From Merdimmobilis hominis (lineage in GTDB: Bacteria > Bacillota > Clostridia > Oscillospirales > Ruminococcaceae): a stretch of 64,000 nt of DNA. Below, piece after piece: positions 34,610-42,616 of the stretch (its first letter is position 1; each line of letters begins with the position of its first letter). The notes below the pieces were generated by a model. The model saw nothing but the letters and a program-made list of their open reading frames with translations, had not been told where the DNA came from and did not search any database. The stretch lies in NCBI RefSeq assembly GCF_021109255.1, contig NZ_JAJODG010000002.1. The stretch is one strand, 5' to 3'. Made by a program: the position numbers and the translations under genes.

Positions 34610-35794
34610 TTAGATAAACTGAACAAACACGCCTGCAATCAGGATGGAAATGGTCGTCACCGACACAAAGCCGGAGATAACAAAGGCAGGGGTCAGCTTT
34701 TTGACGATGTAATCCTTCTCCCCTTCGGTTTCGGCCACGGCGGTCGCCACCTCATTGACGATCAAATAGGTAGCGGGGAAACCCAGCAACTGGCTCATGG
34801 CAATGCCCATAGCCAGGTTTTTGGAACCCACAAACTTCCACAGGGGCAGGATGTACATGAAAAGGAAGGTACCTGCCAGAACCGCAGCAAATACGGTGAC
34901 CGTCTGCACGCTCAGCTCCATTAAATCGGAGATGGAGATTTTTGCAAGGGATGGAATCAAAGTGCAGAACATAGCGGCCATGAACAAGCCAGATGCCTTG
35001 CCTTTGTCCAGCACCTTGGCGGGGATGAGGCCAATTTGGTTGGTAAGCATGCCTAGGAGCAGGCACCAGATGGACATGGAAATACCAGTGGCCTCCTCGA
35101 TCAAAAATCCAATCCAAGCGAAAAACGCGACGATGGCAATGCAGGTGTACTGGGTGAAATATTTGTCGTTTTTCTGGGCAAAGCTCACCTTCTGCGCCTT
35201 GCCGGCAGAGGCTTCCGCCATCTCCTTGGCCATCAGGTCAATCCCCTGCGCCTGGGCATCCCGGTAGTTCTTCACCAGGATTCTCGCCTCACTCAACCCA
35301 AACCGGGAAGCGGGGATAGTGCCCACAAACTTCTGCACTGCAAAAACCACTGTGCCAAGGGCAGCCGCCATGGTAAAGCCTTTTTCCAAAGCACCGGAGG
35401 TCATGATGTTTGTGGCGACCAAACCGCCATTTACGATGGGGATGCTGACAATGGCCGCCTGTTTGCCGATAATGGGAATCACACACAGAACCGATACGAT
35501 GGCGATACCCATAGCGACAATGGACATGACAACGACTTTCCACTCCCGTTTCATCTCATCCAGGTTGACCGAAGTGCCCATGTTAAACACAATAAAAGCA
35601 CTGGCCATTTTGCTGACGCCAGTTAGGTTGGCCTGGTCGATGATATCGCCGGGGATGAGGCCTGTCATAAAACAGATCATAAAAAGCATCAGCGCGACAA
35701 ACACCGAGGAAAGCTTTGCTTTGGTGGCCACACCTAAAATGTCGCCTATGGCAAAGAAGCCGAGGACAATAAATAAAGCCAGATACATAGACAT
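34610..35794 (-). CDS. GltS-like integral membrane carrier
   Basis: 394 residues and about ten hydrophobic segments, beginning MSMYLALFIVLGFFAIGDIL. The two-repeat layout, with GGLVATNIMTSGALEKGF in the first half and LLGFPATYLIVNEVA in the second, resembles sodium/glutamate-type symporters; the family call is moderate. A charged cytoplasmic loop lies at about residues 180-215. ATG at 35794 is chosen because GGAGGG lies seven bases before it; an in-frame ATG 15 bases upstream would overlap that site. Transcribed with the ggt-like gene, it probably imports the substrate or exchanges glutamate. Confidence 0.68.
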   Translation of the reverse strand: MSMYLALFIVLGFFAIGDILGVATKAKLSSVFVALMLFMICFMTGLIPGDIIDQANLTGVSKMASAFIVFNMGTSVNLDEMKREWKVVVMSIVAMGIAIVSVLCVIPIIGKQAAIVSIPIVNGGLVATNIMTSGALEKGFTMAAALGTVVFAVQKFVGTIPASRFGLSEARILVKNYRDAQAQGIDLMAKEMAEASAGKAQKVSFAQKNDKYFTQYTCIAIVAFFAWIGFLIEEATGISMSIWCLLLGMLTNQIGLIPAKVLDKGKASGLFMAAMFCTLIPSLAKISISDLMELSVQTVTVFAAVLAGTFLFMYILPLWKFVGSKNLAMGIAMSQLLGFPATYLIVNEVATAVAETEGEKDYIVKKLTPAFVISGFVSVTTISILIAGVFVQFI

Positions 35795-36066
35795 AGTTGT
35801 TCCCTCCATTCATCATCCCAGAAACCATCTCGAGCATGGCGGAAGAAGGATTCCCCCTGGGCAGGTCATGAGAGCTGCAACTCCTTTGCAAGATTATATA
35901 ATCTTACGGGTTTCATCGTATCACCTAAAAATTAGAAAAGCAATGGTTCCCAGATCTTTTCAGAACCTTAACCAAACTCCATTTAGAGATTTTTGTTGAG
36001 AATCTCATATAGATTTTTACTATATGGTCATAGCTATTTATCCAATTTCTTTGGTCAATTTTAACA
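35795..36066. other. AT-rich control region upstream of the GltS-like gene
   Basis: About 270 bases, much richer in A and T than the neighbours, without a supported gene. It contains the 16-bp palindrome listed separately and a TTGACC hexamer near 36053 whose 17-base spacing gives only a weak -10 (AGCTAT). A TGAGATTCTCA-like inverted repeat lies near 36000. Confidence 0.5.
35890..35905. promoter_or_regulatory. Perfect 16-bp palindrome, candidate operator
   Basis: AAGATTATATAATCTT reads the same on both strands. It lies about 95 bases upstream of the GltS-like start codon, in an AT-rich control region, and has the size of a dimeric repressor site. The cognate regulator is not identified. Confidence 0.55.
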
Positions 36067-36097
36067 TAAAGAAAGGCGCCGGCAAACTGCCGGCGCA
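36067..36097 (-). terminator. Terminator of the ger operon
   Basis: On the minus strand GCGCCGGCA pairs with TGCCGGCGC around a short loop, followed by TTTCTTTAT. It lies about 30 bases after the gerC stop. Confidence 0.85.
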
Positions 36098-36126
36098 CCA
36101 CATGTTCAAGCCCACAGAAGGGTGTT

Positions 36127-37263
36127 TCACTTCTTTTCCTTATTGTCTGTGCCGATCCGCTGGATATGGACAGAAACCTCAATATCCACCGGCACTGTGG
36201 TGAGCATCTCCCCCCAATTTTCTTTGTTTTCCTCCCAGAATGTGTGGTCCTTGCGGTCCACCACCTGGTAAAGGTCAAAGATATCCATTTTATTCTCCCG
36301 CAGGGCTTTCATCATAGCCCGCTGGGTATCCTCCAGGATTTTGCGGGCCAACAGGTTTTCAATGTCTGCCTCCCCCTGCTGCGAAAGGGCCTCTTCCCCT
36401 TCCTGGACCAATTCCTCCAAGGTGCCCCACGCTTGGATTTCTACGGTAAACCGAGGGATTCCATTTTCTATATTGCACTGGATCTTGCGTTTGCTTTTGT
36501 TGATATTGGCGGAAACCCGGCCCACCTGGTCGTTCTCCACCACCAAAATGGTATTTTGGGGGCTCTCCTTCAGGAAGAGAAAGCCGCGGGTTTCTTCTGT
36601 ATCAAAGGTGTCCACCATACGGTCGTTGAGGAACAGCGCCGTCCCTTCAATGGCAACCGCATCCTCCCCACTATAATCCTTGCCCGCCTTGACGTAGGTG
36701 GCGTAGGCTGCTTTGGGATCGGATTCCAGTGCGCGGCTCATCTGCATCAAGGTGCTTTTCACCGCGCTCCCATCCTCCAGGGACTGGTCCACTACCATCT
36801 CAATAGCATTGGCGGGGACGATTCCCTGGTTGATTTGGGCGGAGACAATTTCATCCGCCCGGCCGTCGGCCACGAGGACCACCGTCCCCGGCCGGGTCTC
36901 GTGGTCGGAATCAAAGTAATCCAGCACCCGGGAGATCCCCCCTTCAGCGGTTTCCCTGCCGATGACGATGATCTTGTTGTTGCCCAGGAACATCTTCCGC
37001 CCGTTTTGTAAAGTGGCCCGGCGCAGGGCATCTGAGATGCTGGAGCCCTGCACCTGAATTACCTTGTTGTTGAGTTTACTTGCGTCAAAGGAGGTTTGCC
37101 CCGTGCTTTGAGGGTTAAAAATCTGCAACGTGACGGTGTAAAACCCATCGTCATAATCCACCCCAATGGCCTGGACAATCCCCCGCTCCTTTAGTTCAAC
37201 GCTCTGCATGCAGCCGCATAAAAGGACAGCAAACAGGAGAACTACCGCCATCCATCGCCTCAT
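36127..37263 (-). CDS. Ger(x)C-type spore germination lipoprotein
   Basis: 378 residues. The C subunit of a germinant receptor, anchored to the outer face of the spore inner membrane. A signal peptide with lipobox-like LLCGC places the lipid-modified cysteine near residue 18. The N-terminal domain has the family block KERGIVQAIGVDYDDGFYTVTLQI, and the C-terminal domain is the all-alpha/beta Ger(x)C fold. The start is ATG at 37263 (MRRWMAVVLLF), which overlaps the gerB stop by four bases; a longer frame is only a shadow of gerB. Confidence 0.9.
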   Translation of the reverse strand: MRRWMAVVLLFAVLLCGCMQSVELKERGIVQAIGVDYDDGFYTVTLQIFNPQSTGQTSFDASKLNNKVIQVQGSSISDALRRATLQNGRKMFLGNNKIIVIGRETAEGGISRVLDYFDSDHETRPGTVVLVADGRADEIVSAQINQGIVPANAIEMVVDQSLEDGSAVKSTLMQMSRALESDPKAAYATYVKAGKDYSGEDAVAIEGTALFLNDRMVDTFDTEETRGFLFLKESPQNTILVVENDQVGRVSANINKSKRKIQCNIENGIPRFTVEIQAWGTLEELVQEGEEALSQQGEADIENLLARKILEDTQRAMMKALRENKMDIFDLYQVVDRKDHTFWEENKENWGEMLTTVPVDIEVSVHIQRIGTDNKEKK

Positions 37264-38339
37264 TGAGAAACCTCCTTTTTGCGGGCAGCGGTGCATAGGA
37301 CGATCCCCGGCACCACCAGCAGAAAAAGCACCACAGCAATACCGGAGGCAAAAAAGCTCCGGATCAGCCGCATCGCTTGGTAGTTGTTGGCCAAAACGAG
37401 GGAAATCAGCAACACCAGGGCCCCCACGATGCCAATGCCGCGGGAAGCCACCGGTTTTGGCGCCAGATACCCCAACATATGAACTGCCAGGTAAAAGAAC
37501 AACGCTGTGCGCACAAAAGCGATAAACACCCACATGGCCATAAAAAGGGAATCCAGCCTCTGCATCACCGAAAACTCAGCTACGGCAGCCATGCTGTATA
37601 TGGGGAACAGATGGCTCTGGGCGTACTCTCCCAGGCTGGTGATGGCAAATACGCTGATCAATTGATAATAGACCATAATCATAGCGGAAAGAGCGCCCGA
37701 AGCCTTGGTTAAGTTGCCCCGCACCATGGGGATCAGCAAAAGGATGGTGGTGATCTCCAGGGAGGCCCCTACCCCGCTGAATCCGGTGGCGACAGTGGTT
37801 TTTAAATCAATGGAAAAAGGGCTTCGTAGGAAGATGGGGTCGGCCTTTTGAAAAAGGCACAAAAAGAGGAATGCCGTCCCTGCGGCCACACCCCAAAACA
37901 CAAATCCGCTCATCCGGGCGCACGCCTCCAGCCCCATGTAAGCGGCATAGGCAACCGCCAAGAGAAAGAGCACTACAAACAAAGTGGGAGAGGCGTTGGG
38001 GTAGATAGAGGAGGTGAGGAAAAACTCAAAGTGGCTAATGGTGTTGGCGGTCACCAGAACTAAAAACGCAAAGTACAGCGCTGCCACACCTTTGCCAAAC
38101 CAAGGTTTTACTGCAAATGACCATTCAATGATGCTGTAATCTCTTCTTCGGCGAACCAGCAGAAAGGTGGGGATCAGCGCTGCCACATACAGCATCGCGC
38201 TCAAGGCCAAAGCGAAAATGATGCCGGCATTTTGGGAAATCTGGTCGGTCTTGGTGGAGTAGGTCAGCAGAGTGAAGGCGCGGCTTAAAAAGAGGAGGGT
38301 CACCAACTGAGAGGCGGAAATCTCCACGCGCTTGGTCAT
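37260..38339 (-). CDS. GerB-type germinant receptor permease (APC superfamily)
   Basis: 359 residues with about ten membrane helices. The B subunit of Ger receptors belongs to the spore germination permease family and binds the germinant, usually an amino acid. The N-terminus VEISASQLVTLLFLSRAFTLLTY and the pattern of helices fit the family. It begins two bases after the gerA stop and overlaps gerC by four bases, so the three subunits are translationally coupled. The germinant cannot be inferred from sequence alone. Confidence 0.9.
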   Translation of the reverse strand: MTKRVEISASQLVTLLFLSRAFTLLTYSTKTDQISQNAGIIFALALSAMLYVAALIPTFLLVRRRRDYSIIEWSFAVKPWFGKGVAALYFAFLVLVTANTISHFEFFLTSSIYPNASPTLFVVLFLLAVAYAAYMGLEACARMSGFVFWGVAAGTAFLFLCLFQKADPIFLRSPFSIDLKTTVATGFSGVGASLEITTILLLIPMVRGNLTKASGALSAMIMVYYQLISVFAITSLGEYAQSHLFPIYSMAAVAEFSVMQRLDSLFMAMWVFIAFVRTALFFYLAVHMLGYLAPKPVASRGIGIVGALVLLISLVLANNYQAMRLIRSFFASGIAVVLFLLVVPGIVLCTAARKKEVSQ

Positions 38340-38341
38340 CG

Positions 38342-39868
38342 TTATTCCCCTCCTTTGATCTGGGAGCCAGGCAGGTCCTGCACCCTGAGATCCTCTTTCC
38401 CAAGACTCTTCCAGCTCCAGCGGAACAGCACGTCCCGCATAGAGTACAAATCAAAGGGCGAGGCCGGACTGGTGATGGGGATTCCCATCGTGTTGATGGC
38501 GCAGAGGTTGACCATCACCACGGCAAGGCCCAAGGTGATGCCGAACATCCCCAGCAGGCCGCCCAATAAAATAAAGGTGAACCGAAGAATGGTTACCGGC
38601 TCATACAAGGGCGCCACTACAAAGGAGCTGATGGCCGTCAGAGCCACCACCATGACCATGGGCGCGCCGATCAATCCGGCGGTCACCGCCGCATCGCCGA
38701 TGACCAGGGCGCCTACAATGCTCACCGCGTGGCCAACTGGCCGGGGAAGCCGCAGGCCGGCCTCCCGCATCACTTCATAGAAAAAGTGGATGATCAGCGC
38801 TTCCATCATAATGGGGAATGGGGTGGATTCCTCCGACGCCGCTACATTAAACAAAAGGGCGTTGGGAAAAAGCTCCGGATGGAAGGTGGCAATGGAGACA
38901 TAGAACCCCGGCAAAAGGATGGTCAAAAAGAAGGATACGTATTTGAGCCACCGAATAAAAGTGGCATAATACGGCCGGTTGGCGTAATCGTCAAAACTCT
39001 GGAAATTTTCGGTGAACAGAAAAGGGATCACCAAGGCGAAGGGGGTTCCGTCAAACAAAATGCCGATTCGGCCCTCCGAGACTTTGGCGCACATGGTGTC
39101 CGGCCGTTCGGTCACCCCCACCTCCGAGAAGATGGAAAGTGGCTTGCGCTCCAAATATGGCTGGACATAGCCGGATTCCAGCACCACATCCAGCTTCACC
39201 TTGGAGAGCTTGTACTTCACCTCTTTTAGAAACTCTGGGGAGACCATGTCGGTGCGGTACACCAGGCAGATATCGGTCTTGCTCTTCTCCCCCACGGTGG
39301 AAAGCTCCAGCTTGAGCTTTGGGGTTTTCATCCGGCGCCGCACCATGGACATGTTGACCCGCAGGGATTCTACAAACCCCTCCCGGGAGCCGCGGACATT
39401 GGTTTCCGAGGACGGCTCAGAGATGGAGCGGGACTGGAAGCCCTGGAGCCCCAAAGCCATGCCCACATTTTTCCCATCCAGGAGGATGACCACAAAGCCG
39501 GACATAATAAACCGGAACAACTCCCCGTAGGTATAGCACTCGCTGGTGTCGCCGGAAAGAATCGTCTTGTGGCGCATCCAAGAAAGCAGGTCCTCTGGCT
39601 TGGCCTTTTCCAGTTCCAAATGGGTCAGCGGCTCGATGATCAGTTTGGTGGTATTGGCCAGGCTGAACATCCCCTCACACATCAAAAGCGCCACCGGTAT
39701 GCCGCAGACTTCCATCTGGCGGACCAGGAGGTCGCTGGTCCCCGAACACAGCTCCCGCACTTTGATGATGTTGTCAAGCAGGTTGACCCCCAGCTTTTCC
39801 TCCAGGGCGGCATCGTCCTGCGGCGGCTCATAATCCATGGATTTCATGGACTTTTTTAGGTTAAACAC
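38342..39868 (-). CDS. GerA-type germinant receptor subunit
   Basis: 508 residues. The A subunit has a large N-terminal soluble domain (signatures GTSDLLVRQMEVCGIPVALL, ILSGDTSECYTYGELF, GSREGFVESLRVNMSMVRRR) and a C-terminal membrane domain with four or five helices, including the PFPIMMEALIIHFFYEVMREAG block. The start is set to GTG at 39868 (FNLKKSMKSMD...), eight bases after GGGAGGG; the frame upstream of this has no coding support. It is first in the gerA-gerB-gerC order, behind a sigma-G-like promoter and facing the divergent DUF421 gene. Confidence 0.92.
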   Translation of the reverse strand: MFNLKKSMKSMDYEPPQDDAALEEKLGVNLLDNIIKVRELCSGTSDLLVRQMEVCGIPVALLMCEGMFSLANTTKLIIEPLTHLELEKAKPEDLLSWMRHKTILSGDTSECYTYGELFRFIMSGFVVILLDGKNVGMALGLQGFQSRSISEPSSETNVRGSREGFVESLRVNMSMVRRRMKTPKLKLELSTVGEKSKTDICLVYRTDMVSPEFLKEVKYKLSKVKLDVVLESGYVQPYLERKPLSIFSEVGVTERPDTMCAKVSEGRIGILFDGTPFALVIPFLFTENFQSFDDYANRPYYATFIRWLKYVSFFLTILLPGFYVSIATFHPELFPNALLFNVAASEESTPFPIMMEALIIHFFYEVMREAGLRLPRPVGHAVSIVGALVIGDAAVTAGLIGAPMVMVVALTAISSFVVAPLYEPVTILRFTFILLGGLLGMFGITLGLAVVMVNLCAINTMGIPITSPASPFDLYSMRDVLFRWSWKSLGKEDLRVQDLPGSQIKGGE

Positions 39869-39918
39869 TGGAATATCCCTCCCAAGAACAGCGGCATCGC
39901 CGCAGCCATTTCTATGGC

Positions 39919-39948
39919 AAGTATGGCCATTCCTGCGCCTCTTTATGT
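39919..39948 (-). promoter_or_regulatory. Sigma-G-like promoter of the ger operon
   Basis: Minus strand: ACATA (39944-39948), 18-base spacer, CATACTT (39919-39925). This is close to the sigma-G pattern gHATR-N17/18-CATWHTA, with the last -10 base and the weak first -35 base differing. It lies about 45 bases before the proposed GTG start. Ger operons are sigma-G dependent in Bacillus. Confidence 0.55.
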
Positions 39949-39998
39949 GTTTTGGGAGGATTTTTTCCCCTTCCATGGTCCAGCACACCGTCAAAATC

Positions 39999-40027
39999 GC
40001 ATAAAAAATGGGACAGGGCACATACTA
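39999..40027 (+). promoter_or_regulatory. Sigma-G-like promoter of DUF421-DUF4363
   Basis: GCATA (39999-40003), 17-base spacer, CATACTA (40021-40027): every informative position fits the forespore sigma-G pattern gHATR-N17/18-CATWHTA. It lies 40 bases before the DUF421 ATG. No sigma-A promoter of comparable quality is present. Confidence 0.65.
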
Positions 40028-40066
40028 AACTGCGATTGCAACTAGATTTTTTGGGGAGGCTGGCCT

Positions 40067-40744
40067 ATGTATGTTGTCTTGTTTCGAACCATCCTGCTTT
40101 ACATTTTAATCATCTTCAGCCTGCGGGTTATGGGCAAACGCCAGCTGGGGGAGCTACAGCCCTCGGAGTTTGTCATCACCATTCTCATCTCCAATATTGC
40201 CACCCTGCCCATTGAGGATACCAACGTCCCACTCTTGTGCGGAGCCATCCCCATTCTAACATTGATGTGTTTTGAGGTGTTTATCTCCACCCTCATCTTA
40301 AAGAGCAAAACCGCCCGAAAGGTCATCTCCGGCAATCCCAGAGTCTTAATCCGGGATGGCAAAGTGGATCAGCAGGAGATGCAGAACCTGCGGTTTTCGG
40401 TGGATGATCTGCTGGAGCAGCTGCGCACCAACAATGTGTTCGATATCCAGGACGTGGCCTTCGCCATAGTGGAAACCACCGGGAAACTCTCAGTTTACCA
40501 GCGGTTTGAGGCCCGCAACGTCACCCCTCAGATGCTGAATCTGCAAAGCCCTGGGGAGGATGCCCTCCTGCCGGTGGCGGTGATCAGCGACGGCGAGGTG
40601 GTGGAGGACAGCCTGCGCTTTTGCAACCTGAAACCGGAATGGCTGCACAAAGTACTGTCAGAAAATGGGTATCAGCCCCAAGACATCTTTTTGATGACCT
40701 GCAACCGCAAGGCCCAATACCACATCATCCCAAAGGAGAAATAG
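40067..40744 (+). CDS. DUF421 (YetF-like) membrane protein
   Basis: 225 residues. Three N-terminal membrane helices (to about residue 75) are followed by a cytoplasmic DUF421 domain. The family signature RVMGKRQLGELQPSEFVITILISNIA lies at residues about 20-45, and NPRVLIRDGKVDQQEM and LRTNNVFDIQDVAFAI follow. The molecular function is poorly defined; homologs YetF and YdfR-type proteins occur in spore membranes. The ATG is preceded by GGGGAGG. Four bases separate it from the DUF4363 gene, and the sigma-G-like promoter suggests forespore expression. Confidence 0.88.
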   Translation: MYVVLFRTILLYILIIFSLRVMGKRQLGELQPSEFVITILISNIATLPIEDTNVPLLCGAIPILTLMCFEVFISTLILKSKTARKVISGNPRVLIRDGKVDQQEMQNLRFSVDDLLEQLRTNNVFDIQDVAFAIVETTGKLSVYQRFEARNVTPQMLNLQSPGEDALLPVAVISDGEVVEDSLRFCNLKPEWLHKVLSENGYQPQDIFLMTCNRKAQYHIIPKEK

Positions 40745-40748
40745 CCTT

Positions 40749-41129
40749 ATGAAACGCTTTGTAATTGCCGTGGTCATCATGGCCGCTATGCTGGGCAGCA
40801 GCGGGGTGGTCCTCTATGGGCTCACCCAGGTGAAGGATGAGATGATTGCCAGCCTGGATGAGCTGACCCAGATGGTGGAGGACAAGGAATATGACAGGGC
40901 TCACGAATTGTCAGAACAGCTTTTTCACCGGTGGGATGAAGAGGAGAACCGGCTGATCCGCTATGTCCGCCACACCGACCTGGACAGCATCTCCAGCCGG
41001 ATGGCCCGTCTCCCCTACCTGGTAAAATACAAAGACCCCGCTGAATTTCTCAGCGAGGTCAGCCAGATTCGGTATCTGATTCTGCATTTATGGGAATCGG
41101 AACTTCCCCTGATGCGCAATATTTTATAG
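40749..41129 (+). CDS. DUF4363 family protein
   Basis: 126 residues. An N-terminal membrane or signal-anchor helix (residues 4-24, FVIAVVIMAAMLGSSGVVLYG) is followed by a helical domain rich in charged residues, including YDRAHELSEQLFHRWDEEENRL, and ending LPLMRNIL. This layout fits DUF4363, which is frequently paired with DUF421 in spore formers. Function unknown. It is co-transcribed with the DUF421 gene and faces nrdR across a structured intergenic element. Confidence 0.75.
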   Translation: MKRFVIAVVIMAAMLGSSGVVLYGLTQVKDEMIASLDELTQMVEDKEYDRAHELSEQLFHRWDEEENRLIRYVRHTDLDSISSRMARLPYLVKYKDPAEFLSEVSQIRYLILHLWESELPLMRNIL

Positions 41130-41171
41130 ATTTTTTAGGAGGAAAATATTGTCCTATGGGGGACATTCCGC

Positions 41172-41258
41172 GCCGGAGGTAATCCCGCGCCGGTCTGCCG
41201 AAGCAGACCGGTGTGCAAAAACAGTCGGGGCAGATAGGCGTAACTTACCATAGCCGGC
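41172..41258 (+). other. Structured intergenic element between DUF4363 and nrdR
   Basis: A 13-bp hairpin (41186-41198 with 41203-41215, loop CGAA) sits inside a long-range helix: GCCGG (41172-41176) with CCGGC (41254-41258), and GGTAA (41178-41182) with TTACC (41245-41249). Two outer pairs of the hairpin are G-U only if the RNA is read from the plus strand; on the minus strand they become A-C mismatches. No T-run follows, so this is not a normal terminator. I do not recognise an RNA family. Confidence 0.5.
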
Positions 41259-41296
41259 CATAATTGATGGCTCCAGTGGAAAAATGGAGGTAGACG

Positions 41297-41758
41297 TCAG
41301 TGGATATTGGAGTCCAGGATGTTGTTTAACTCCTCTAAAAAGGAATGGATGTCTTGGAATTGATGGTACACCGATGCAAATCGCACATAGGCGACTTGGT
41401 CGATCTCCCTTAGTTTGGCAAGGGCATACTCCCCCAATTTTTGGGAGGAGACTTCCCGCACCAAACTGTTTTGGCAGGATTGTTCAATCTCGTCAATAGC
41501 CTGCTCCAACTGGTTTAGGGAGACCGGGCGCTTCTCACAAGCGCGCAGCATGCCAGACAACAGTTTGTTCCGGTCAAACGGCTCCCTGGAATTGTCTTTT
41601 TTGATCACCATCAACGGCGTGGTTTCAATCACCTCATAGGTGGTAAACCGTTTGCCGCAGGAAAGGCATTCTCTCCTGCGGCGGATGCGCTCCCCTTCGT
41701 CGGTGGGGCGGGAATCAACTACTTTGCTTTCTTGGTAACCGCAATACGGGCACTTCAC
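41297..41758 (-). CDS. nrdR: Ribonucleotide reductase repressor NrdR
   Basis: 153 residues. NrdR senses ATP/dATP through an ATP-cone and represses ribonucleotide reductase genes. The N-terminal zinc ribbon is CPYCG...CLSCG (residues 3-6 and 31-34), with the usual SRPTDEGERIRRRREC block. The ATP-cone starts near residue 49 (MVIKKDNSREPFDRNKLLSG). No reductase gene lies in the window. A long upstream region holds two promoter-like sequences and one exact Spo0A box. Confidence 0.96.
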   Translation of the reverse strand: MKCPYCGYQESKVVDSRPTDEGERIRRRRECLSCGKRFTTYEVIETTPLMVIKKDNSREPFDRNKLLSGMLRACEKRPVSLNQLEQAIDEIEQSCQNSLVREVSSQKLGEYALAKLREIDQVAYVRFASVYHQFQDIHSFLEELNNILDSNIH

Positions 41759-41910
41759 TCTAGCTCACTCCAATCACACGATGCCGCAAGCACTCTGTCA
41801 AATCTGCTACAGTACAGTTGGTGTACAGCAGTCCCCCGGCAGATCGTGTCGTTCTAAAACGTTCTTGTCAGTCCTTGAAAGAATACAAAACTGCCCATAA
41901 TTATGCAAAA

Positions 41911-41919
41911 TTCGACAAA
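41911..41919 (-). promoter_or_regulatory. Exact Spo0A box upstream of nrdR
   Basis: TTTGTCGAA on the minus strand matches the consensus 0A box fully. It lies about 150 bases upstream of the nrdR ATG, between the two promoter-like sequences. A single 9-base site can occur by chance; the neighbouring tandem site at 42.6 kb makes it more interesting. Confidence 0.45.
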
Positions 41920-42011
41920 CAGGTCTCTTTCACAAAAAGGGGGATTTTTCCCGGAAACGCCGCAGTTTCCGCTTGGAATTCTAGAAAAATCCGAGAGATA
42001 CTTTCAGGACA

Positions 42012-42041
42012 AGTATAGCATAAAGTGCCCATATAACACAA
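42012..42041 (-). promoter_or_regulatory. Candidate sigma-A promoter reading toward nrdR
   Basis: TTGTGT (42036-42041, minus strand), 18 bases, TATACT (42012-42017). It would give a leader of about 250 bases before nrdR that contains the 0A box. Confidence 0.5.
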
Positions 42042-42227
42042 GAATTTTCAGCATATTGCCAAAATAAATTGGATGAGGCTGTCTCTGCGGTTTGTTTTAC
42101 ATCCTTTGGTACCAAAAGGTGCAAGTTCCGCTCTGCGCAGATTCAGAATCCGTCGACTAGGTCATTCTGGCCGTGATTTTAGGTTGTTCCCACCGCGGCA
42201 AAAGGCCGCATTTTTGCATGTGCAGGG

Positions 42228-42527
42228 TTAGTCTCTGCATAAATTGCCAAGAGTGCTGTCATTCTCTGGCAATTCTGGGTCGTACTCCGCCACCAAATCT
42301 TCGATTATGTCTCTTGCATGTATTGCCGAAGCTTGGTTGGCTGTGAGCAGTTCTGCTATCCAGGTGGCAAAATCGCTATTCACCGTCACATTCCCCAAGC
42401 GAAACACTTCAAATCCGCCATTATCATGGCCGCATATTGCAAATGTCCGGCGTATTCCAATCGCATCCAATTCCACTTCCTCACACAACGCGCTGTAGCG
42501 TATGCTTGGACCGGCTTGTAGGCCCAT
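42228..42527 (-). CDS. Small conserved protein, DUF6514-like
   Basis: 99 residues, soluble, acidic C-terminus. The middle part (RRTFAICGHDNGGFEVFRLGNVT) followed by a C-terminal HARDIIEDLVAEY helix resembles DUF6514 proteins of Clostridia; this is recalled from pattern, not searched. Function unknown. GGGGAGG lies nine bases before the ATG. A sigma-A promoter and tandem Spo0A-box-like hexamers lie upstream, suggesting expression tied to entry into sporulation. It appears to be a single-gene unit. Confidence 0.62.
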   Translation of the reverse strand: MGLQAGPSIRYSALCEEVELDAIGIRRTFAICGHDNGGFEVFRLGNVTVNSDFATWIAELLTANQASAIHARDIIEDLVAEYDPELPENDSTLGNLCRD

Positions 42528-42567
42528 GTGCTCTTACCTCCCCAAACTGTTTTTTGACAGCAGTACC

Positions 42568-42597
42568 ATTATATACATAATCTGCCAATTTTTTCAA
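42568..42597 (-). promoter_or_regulatory. Sigma-A promoter of the DUF6514-like gene
   Basis: TTGAAA (42592-42597, minus strand), 18 bases, TATAAT (42568-42573). The leader to the ATG is about 35 bases. Confidence 0.75.
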
Positions 42598-42616
42598 GGT
42601 CGTGGGTACAAAAAGA

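Larger units (their letters stand above)
41759..42227. other. Non-coding region between nrdR and the DUF6514-like gene
   Basis: No gene is supported. It contains promoter-like pairs reading toward nrdR: TTGTGT-N18-TATACT (42012-42041) and TTGACA-N17-TGTGAT near 41777-41805. An imperfect inverted repeat lies near 41806-41831 (CTGCTACAGTACA with TGTACAGCAG). An exact 0A box and, near 42103, a CCTTTGGTACCAAAAGG near-palindrome are also present. Confidence 0.5.

Noticed and set aside
39869..40021. N-terminal extension of the gerA-type gene
   Set aside because: The extension crosses the sigma-G-like promoter, lacks homology to GerA proteins, and the GTG at 39868 has a good ribosome binding site.
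41777..41831. NrdR box or LexA box before nrdR
   Set aside because: The inverted repeat near 41806-41831 does not fit the NrdR-box pattern, and the nearby GAAC/GTTC-like strings are direct rather than inverted repeats.
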